Positions 59,682-64,000 of a stretch of 64,000 nucleotides of DNA are shown here, piece by piece. The position numbers and the translations under genes are program-made. The notes below the pieces were generated by a model. That model saw nothing but the letters and a program-made list of their open reading frames with translations, was not told the DNA's origin and searched no databases. Every line of letters starts with the position of its first letter. Position 1 is the first letter of the stretch. The DNA lies in NCBI GenBank assembly GCA_965539935.1, contig CBETVX010000009.1:1-64000 (forward strand). The letters run 5' to 3'. This DNA is from CBETVX01 sp965539935 (lineage in GTDB: Bacteria > Bacillota > Clostridia > Peptostreptococcales > Caminicellaceae).

Positions 59682-61208
59682 TTATGATGTTCTTCCTTTA
59701 AGTATTAAATTTATTTTTAATATAGTTTCACTAATTTCTTTAGCTTTTTTCAAGACACTACTTTTAACAGTAGCTGGATCATATAAATTATTAATATTTG
59801 CATCTATTACATTACCATTGTCAAAATCAATGGTGAAAAATCCTTCTTTATTATTGTTTTTATATGAATCTATTTTTTCAAGAATCTCTAAAGAGTTATA
59901 GCCTGCATTTTCTATCATTTGTATAAATGGCTTTCTTAAAGCTTTTATAACACATTCTATTCCATATTTTGATAAATCGGTCATCCCATCAGCGTATTCT
60001 TTTATTTTAGTAGCACAAAAAAGCTCAAAGGCCCCACCACCTGATACTACTCCACTTCGTGCTGCATGCAGGAGTGATGAACAGGCATCCTTTGCTATTC
60101 TTTGTTTTTCATTAATAACTTCTGGTGTTGCTGCTGAGATAATGATAGAAACTGCTCCCCTATCCTTAGGAAAAAATAAATTTATATGCTCCCTTTGACT
60201 ATCATTTAATATACTCTGAACATAACCTAGATAAGTTTTAATCTCTTCAGGTTCCTTATTCAAATATAATTTGGTTATTAATCTAGCTCCAGAGTATCTA
60301 GCAATTTTTAATAATTGATTATTTAAAACTCTATCTACTACAATAACTCCACCAGCTGAGAGTATATGTAAAGCTTCTTTATTTACTCCTCTGTCACAAA
60401 ATAAAATATCTACTTTTAAGTCTACAATTTTTTGTGCCCAAGATTTAATTGTATCAATACTATTAATATAGTTTTTAAATCCTACTTCTGTACTTAATGA
60501 TCCCTTGTCTATATAATCGACATCTAAACTATCATTTAGTACTAATACTTTACAATTATCAAATTTAAAATCTTCATATTTATTTGTAGGATTTCTATCA
60601 ATGATTATTCCATTGAAGACTTTGTTTTCATAATCCTCTAATACTTCAATATTTTCACAGAAACTAAACTTTTCATCCTTTAATTTTTCTAATCCTAATA
60701 TTTTACTGGCTTCATATATAAGCCTTGTGATATTATGGTTTTCTCTGGCAGATATATAAGCTACATCCTTTAATAAATTGAAATTTTCTTTTTGTATTAA
60801 TATTTTTTCTTCATCAACAATTTTTAATGCAATATCTAAACCTAATTTAATTCCTGAAATTATCTTATGTATTGGCACCCCCTTCTCAGCTACATTTAAA
60901 GCTTCATCTAAAAGAGTACCAAGGAGTAAAGTTAAAGTAGTTGTACCATCTCCTACTTCTCTTTGGTGGGTTATTACAGCATTGATTAATAATCTTGCCG
61001 CAGGATGGGTAGCTGATATTGATTTTAGAATCGTAATACCATCATTAGTTATAATTGCATTTCCATGGTCATCAACTATCATACAATCCATCCCTCTAGG
61101 TCCTATTGTTCCTTTAACAGAGGACGCAACGGACCTAATGGCCTCAACATTATTTTTAAGCGCAGCTAATCTATTGTTTTTCTCATAATCATTTTGATTT
61201 ATTGACAT
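59682..61208 (-). CDS. Archaeal-like (group III/thermosome-type) chaperonin in the dnaK operon
   Basis: 508 residues, clearly related to the archaeal thermosome/CCT group and not to GroEL. Near the start it reads AIRSVASSVKGTIGPRGMD with TNDGITILKSI, then REVGDGTTTLTLLLGTLL (GDGTT near 86-90) for ATP binding, GGGAFELFCATKI near 396-408 and a C-terminal VKSSVLKKAKEISETIL matching thermosome ends. Such group III chaperonins occur in some Clostridia between hrcA and grpE (Carboxydothermus type); they form built-in-lid rings that need no GroES. ATG follows AAGGGATAAAG. A terminator-like hairpin separates it from hrcA, so its amount may be set by attenuation. Confidence 0.93.
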   Translation of the reverse strand: MSINQNDYEKNNRLAALKNNVEAIRSVASSVKGTIGPRGMDCMIVDDHGNAIITNDGITILKSISATHPAARLLINAVITHQREVGDGTTTLTLLLGTLLDEALNVAEKGVPIHKIISGIKLGLDIALKIVDEEKILIQKENFNLLKDVAYISARENHNITRLIYEASKILGLEKLKDEKFSFCENIEVLEDYENKVFNGIIIDRNPTNKYEDFKFDNCKVLVLNDSLDVDYIDKGSLSTEVGFKNYINSIDTIKSWAQKIVDLKVDILFCDRGVNKEALHILSAGGVIVVDRVLNNQLLKIARYSGARLITKLYLNKEPEEIKTYLGYVQSILNDSQREHINLFFPKDRGAVSIIISAATPEVINEKQRIAKDACSSLLHAARSGVVSGGGAFELFCATKIKEYADGMTDLSKYGIECVIKALRKPFIQMIENAGYNSLEILEKIDSYKNNNKEGFFTIDFDNGNVIDANINNLYDPATVKSSVLKKAKEISETILKINLILKGRTS

Positions 61209-61239
61209 CTTTATCCCTTCACTTTACCAATTCTTTTAC

Positions 61240-61268
61240 AAAAAGAAAGACTGAAAAGCTTTCAGTTA
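61240..61268 (-). terminator. Attenuator-like hairpin between hrcA and the chaperonin gene
   Basis: AACTGAAA / TTTCAGTC-type stem (about 61250-61266) starting at the hrcA stop, followed on the minus strand by TTTCTTTTT. It could reduce read-through into the chaperonin-grpE-dnaK-dnaJ genes. Confidence 0.7.
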
Positions 61269-62294
61269 TTGACTCATATCTTTAATAATATCATTTAAGG
61301 TTTTAGTTATATATTCTATAACGGGCACCACTTTACAGTAATCTATCCTTGTAGGTCCTATAACTCCTATTTTGCCAATTATCTTACCGTCTAATGTATA
61401 GGTAGCTGTAATCAAACTACAATCCTTCATCTCTTCTATTTTATTTTCACTACCTATTTTGATACATATACCATTATCAGTATATGAATCTAATATATCA
61501 AGGATAAGTTCCTTCTTTTCAATAGTAGCTAAAAACTCTTTGACTTTATTAACATCTGAATACTCAGGCAGATTAAAAATATTAGTTATACCCTCAAGAT
61601 ATATTTCTCTATTGTCAATTTCCTTTAGAGTATTTTGTAGAATTGGTATCAGCTTATCTATTGTTGAACTATACTCAATAATTTCATTTTTTAAATGCTT
61701 AACAATCTCGTCGTTTATTTCATCTATAGTACATCCACAAAGTTTTATCTGAAATAAACTAGTAATCTGATCAAGAGTATTTTGGGAAATATCATTAATT
61801 CTTAATAAAACATTTTTAACCATACCTGAATCAGCTACTAGTACAAGTAGTACCTTATCTTCATCTACCTTAACAAGTTTAATGTTTTTAAGCTTACTTT
61901 TATTAAACTGTGGAGATAAACTAATAGAAGTTAGTTTAGTAAGTTGAGATAATACCTTAGATGACTGATGGATCAAATCATCAATTTCAACTATTTTATC
62001 TACCAATAATGCTTTTATAATTTTTTTTTGTTCTGTTTCTATTCTGTATTGTTTCATTAAGCTATCAACATATAATCTATAACCTTGGTCTGAGGGTATC
62101 CTCCCTGCTGAAGTATGGGGTTGAAGTAAATAACCCATTTCTTCTAAGTCAGACATCTCATTCCTTATGGTTGCTGAACTTATTCCTAAATTATATTTTT
62201 TGGCCAAGGTTCTAGAACCAACTGGTTGAGCAGTATTAATAAAATCGTCTATAATAGCTTGCAAGATTTTTAGTTTTCTATCCATTAGACTCAT
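61266..62294 (-). CDS. hrcA: Heat-inducible transcription repressor HrcA
   Basis: 342 residues from ATG at 62294, with GGAG 9 bases upstream; longer frames would run into the CIRCE operator. The winged-helix DNA-binding domain starts MDRKLKILQAIIDDFINTAQPVGSRTLAKKYNLGISSATIRNEMSDLE-like (about 4-50) and is followed by the GAF-like and dimerisation parts. It binds CIRCE and represses its own operon until heat or misfolding inactivates it with GroE help. It is the first gene of the operon. Confidence 0.97.
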   Translation of the reverse strand: MSLMDRKLKILQAIIDDFINTAQPVGSRTLAKKYNLGISSATIRNEMSDLEEMGYLLQPHTSAGRIPSDQGYRLYVDSLMKQYRIETEQKKIIKALLVDKIVEIDDLIHQSSKVLSQLTKLTSISLSPQFNKSKLKNIKLVKVDEDKVLLVLVADSGMVKNVLLRINDISQNTLDQITSLFQIKLCGCTIDEINDEIVKHLKNEIIEYSSTIDKLIPILQNTLKEIDNREIYLEGITNIFNLPEYSDVNKVKEFLATIEKKELILDILDSYTDNGICIKIGSENKIEEMKDCSLITATYTLDGKIIGKIGVIGPTRIDYCKVVPVIEYITKTLNDIIKDMSQ

Positions 62295-62311
62295 ATAACC
62301 ACTCTCCATTG

Positions 62312-62338
62312 TTAGCACTCTCCTTTAACGAGTGCTAA
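62312..62338. promoter_or_regulatory. CIRCE operator
   Basis: Perfect TTAGCACTC-N9-GAGTGCTAA inverted repeat, the exact HrcA operator consensus, 18 bases before the hrcA start. It shows that the hrcA-chaperonin-grpE-dnaK-dnaJ operon is HrcA-controlled. Confidence 0.98.
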
Positions 62339-62352
62339 ACTTTCTTGATTTT

Positions 62353-62381
62353 AAATTATCACTTAATTTTCTATTTGTCAA
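62353..62381 (-). promoter_or_regulatory. Candidate sigma-A promoter of the hrcA operon
   Basis: A perfect TTGACA at 62376-62381 on the minus strand is followed, 17 bases later, by TAATTT (62353-62358), with GATAAT just before as an alternative. CIRCE lies just downstream, at the expected start site. Confidence 0.65.
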
Positions 62382-62398
62382 TATTTTTTATGATTTTT

Positions 62399-63538
62399 TT
62401 ATCTTAGAAAAAATTCAGCAAATACTTGGTTTGAAATATCTATTCCATATGGAGTTAGCTTTATGTGTTTATTATTAATTTCAATCAGTTTTTTATTACT
62501 CAAATCTTGTAAAACTTCTTTATATATATTGAAAATTGATTCATTAAATCTCTTCTGAAATTCATCTATATTTATCCCTTTTTTTAGTCTTAATCCTAAA
62601 AAAATTGTTTCAAATATTTCATCTTTTCTACCAATATCTTCTTTATATGATATAGGAGATTTTCCTCTATCTATTAGGTCAATATATTCTTTTATACTAT
62701 TAGTATTAGCCAATCTAACATTATTAAAATAAGAATGAGCTGATACTCCTAGTCCTAAATATTCTTCATTATTCCAATAAATCAAGTTATGCTTACACTC
62801 ATATCCTTTTTTTGCAAAATTGGATATTTCATATTGCTTTAATCCATGTTGATCTAAAAACTCTATACATATATGATGCATTTTTCTATCCACTTCATCT
62901 TCAGGCATTTTAAATTCTTTATTTTTGTACATTTCATAAAACTTAGTGTTCTCTTCTAGCTTTAATGAATAAGCTGAAATATGCTGTGGTTCTAACTTTA
63001 TAGCTTTTTTAAGTGTATCTTGCCAATCATTAAGGCTTTGATGGGGCAAACCATACATCAAGTCAATATTTATATTATCAAATCCGTTATTTTGGGCTAA
63101 ATAATAGCTTTCTAAAACTTCTTTTTGACTGTGAATCCTTCCAATAAATTTAAGTATCTTATCATTGAAAGACTGTACTCCCATACTTATTCTATTTATT
63201 CCAAACTCTTTATATTTTTTAATCTTTTCTGCCGAAAGGGTCCCTGGATTTGTCTCTATAGTAAATTCTATTTTTGGGGCCACTTTTAAATATTTATGTA
63301 TAGATTCAATAATTGTGGCTATTTCCTTTACATCTATTGCCGATGGAGTGCCACCACCTATAAATATTGTATTTATGCTGTATTCTTCTAAAACATTTTT
63401 GTGAAACTTTATTTCTTCTATTAAAGCTTTTGTATATCTTGTAATTAAACTTTTATTTATACTACTAGAAACAAAATCACAATATTTACATTTTTTTATA
63501 CAAAAAGGAATGTGTATATATAGTCCTAATTTTTTCAA
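62399..63538 (-). CDS. hemW: HemW-like radical SAM protein (haem chaperone family)
   Basis: 379 residues from TTG at 63538, with GGAAG 8 bases upstream; the upstream Met lies beyond that ribosome site. The radical-SAM motif PFCIKKCKYCDF is near residues 11-22 (CxxxCxxC); YIHIPFC at the N-terminus is the usual start. IFIGGGTPSA near 59-68 and the C-terminal HemN-like domain follow. HemW binds haem and is not a coproporphyrinogen oxidase despite older annotation. It lies between lepA and hrcA, the usual order in Firmicutes. Confidence 0.93.
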   Translation of the reverse strand: MKKLGLYIHIPFCIKKCKYCDFVSSSINKSLITRYTKALIEEIKFHKNVLEEYSINTIFIGGGTPSAIDVKEIATIIESIHKYLKVAPKIEFTIETNPGTLSAEKIKKYKEFGINRISMGVQSFNDKILKFIGRIHSQKEVLESYYLAQNNGFDNINIDLMYGLPHQSLNDWQDTLKKAIKLEPQHISAYSLKLEENTKFYEMYKNKEFKMPEDEVDRKMHHICIEFLDQHGLKQYEISNFAKKGYECKHNLIYWNNEEYLGLGVSAHSYFNNVRLANTNSIKEYIDLIDRGKSPISYKEDIGRKDEIFETIFLGLRLKKGINIDEFQKRFNESIFNIYKEVLQDLSNKKLIEINNKHIKLTPYGIDISNQVFAEFFLR

Positions 63539-63558
63539 GTTAATCACTTCCTTTATAG

Positions 63559-63591
63559 AAATAGCCACCACATATATGGTGACTATTTTTC
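63559..63591 (-). terminator. Terminator after lepA
   Basis: AAATAG-CACCA / TGGTG-CTATTT stem with an AT-rich loop around the lepA stop; a T-rich tail follows on the minus strand. Confidence 0.7.
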
Positions 63592-64000
63592 GTCATATTT
63601 AAGCACTGATAGAAATGCTTCCTGGGGAACTTCTACACTACCTAATTGTCTCATTTTTTTCTTACCTTCTTTTTGTTTCTCTAATAACTTTCTTTTACGA
63701 GAAATATCTCCACCATAGCATTTTGCTAGTACATCCTTACGTAGAGCTTTTATAGTTTCTCTTGCAATAACTTTGTTTCCTATAGAAGCCTGTACAGGTA
63801 TAGCAAACATGTGTCTTGGTATAACTTCCTTAAGCTTTTCACATATTTGTCTACCCCTTGAGTAAGCTTTACTTTCATGTACTATAAGTGAAAAAGCATC
63901 AATTATTTCTTTATTAAGTAATATATCTAATTTTACAAGCTTAGATCTAGAGTATTTCTTGAACTCATAATCTAAAGAGCCATAGCCCCTTGTTTTAGTT
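63583..64000 (-). CDS. lepA: Elongation factor 4 (LepA), C-terminal part, cut by window edge
   Basis: The minus-strand frame is open from the window edge to a stop at 63583, giving 138 residues. The first visible residues, TKTRGYGSLDYE, and the C-terminal domain with RETIKALRKDVLAKCYGGDI, then SRKRKLLEKQKEGKKKMRQ and VEVPQEAFLSVLK, are diagnostic of LepA. It is a ribosome-associated GTPase that back-translocates or remodels stalled ribosomes; the GTPase part lies outside the window. It is first in the lepA-hemW-hrcA order. Confidence 0.97.
   Translation of the reverse strand, partial: TKTRGYGSLDYEFKKYSRSKLVKLDILLNKEIIDAFSLIVHESKAYSRGRQICEKLKEVIPRHMFAIPVQASIGNKVIARETIKALRKDVLAKCYGGDISRKRKLLEKQKEGKKKMRQLGSVEVPQEAFLSVLKYDEK

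Noticed and set aside
62294..62318. Longer N-terminus for HrcA
   Set aside because: The extension begins within the CIRCE operator and has no ribosome site.
1..64000. CRISPR arrays, insertion sequences, prophage or defence systems
   Set aside because: I found no regularly spaced repeats, transposase, integrase or recognised defence genes; gene order is that of a typical clostridial core region.

Overview
This window is an AT-rich (roughly 30% GC by eye) chromosomal segment from an anaerobic, probably spore-forming member of the Clostridia. Pointers to that lineage are the yqfC-yqfD sporulation pair, SigA-DnaG, the CIRCE-controlled hrcA operon, a T-box glyS, eukaryote-type single-chain GlyS, PPDK with its regulator, AsrABC sulfite reductase, superoxide reductase and glycyl-radical chemistry. 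A UGA-containing peroxiredoxin and an archaeal-like (group III) chaperonin suggest a Tissierellales-like or related clostridial lineage, but I cannot fix the genus from sequence alone. Nearly all genes lie on the minus strand.

Layout. 1-10.3 kb is mixed metabolic and accessory content: an M16-like gene cut by the window edge, a membrane protein with a possible chelatase-like domain, ychF, a lysine-riboswitch-controlled NhaC-type transporter, a deoC-pduL-thiamine-binding-flavoprotein group, superoxide reductase, hpt, and a selenocysteine peroxiredoxin with its SECIS hairpin. 10.3-19.6 kb holds a CBS-domain inorganic pyrophosphatase, a hydrosulfide/formate-type channel with asrABC behind a large Crp/Fnr-like palindrome, a FecBCD-type ABC importer, and a small unknown protein behind a perfect Fur box. 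19.6-24.8 kb holds a glycyl radical enzyme of unassigned substrate, its activase and an XRE-cupin regulator; the enzyme and the regulator share a 20-bp upstream motif. A flavodoxin-fold oxidoreductase follows.

24.9-64 kb is a long housekeeping block, read right to left: lepA, hemW, hrcA, group III chaperonin, grpE, dnaK, dnaJ, prmA, rsmE, mtaB, hinT, rpsU, yqeY, a secreted amidase, yqfC, yqfD, phoH, pgpH, ybeY, a dgkA-PAP2 fusion, a CNNM/CBS protein, a DUF3048 lipoprotein, cdd, era, mgtE, yqzL, recO, a DUF4342 protein, T-box-glyS, a CBS-HTH regulator, ppsR, ppdK, dgt, dnaG, rpoD, trmK, nif3 and rnpB (RNase P RNA).

How it works together. The block supplies translation quality control, protein folding under HrcA/CIRCE control, c-di-AMP turnover (PgpH), lipid-carrier phosphate cycling and pyruvate/PEP control (PPDK plus its regulatory kinase). 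The accessory part handles oxidative stress in an anaerobe (SOR, Sec-Prx), sulfite reduction with sulfide export, iron or metallo-ligand uptake and lysine uptake. I saw no CRISPR array, tRNA, rRNA, insertion sequence or prophage. The most notable items are the selenocysteine peroxiredoxin that ordinary ORF calling breaks, the archaeal-like chaperonin inside the dnaK operon, the glycyl-radical locus with its candidate operator pair, and the kinase-phosphatase fusion.
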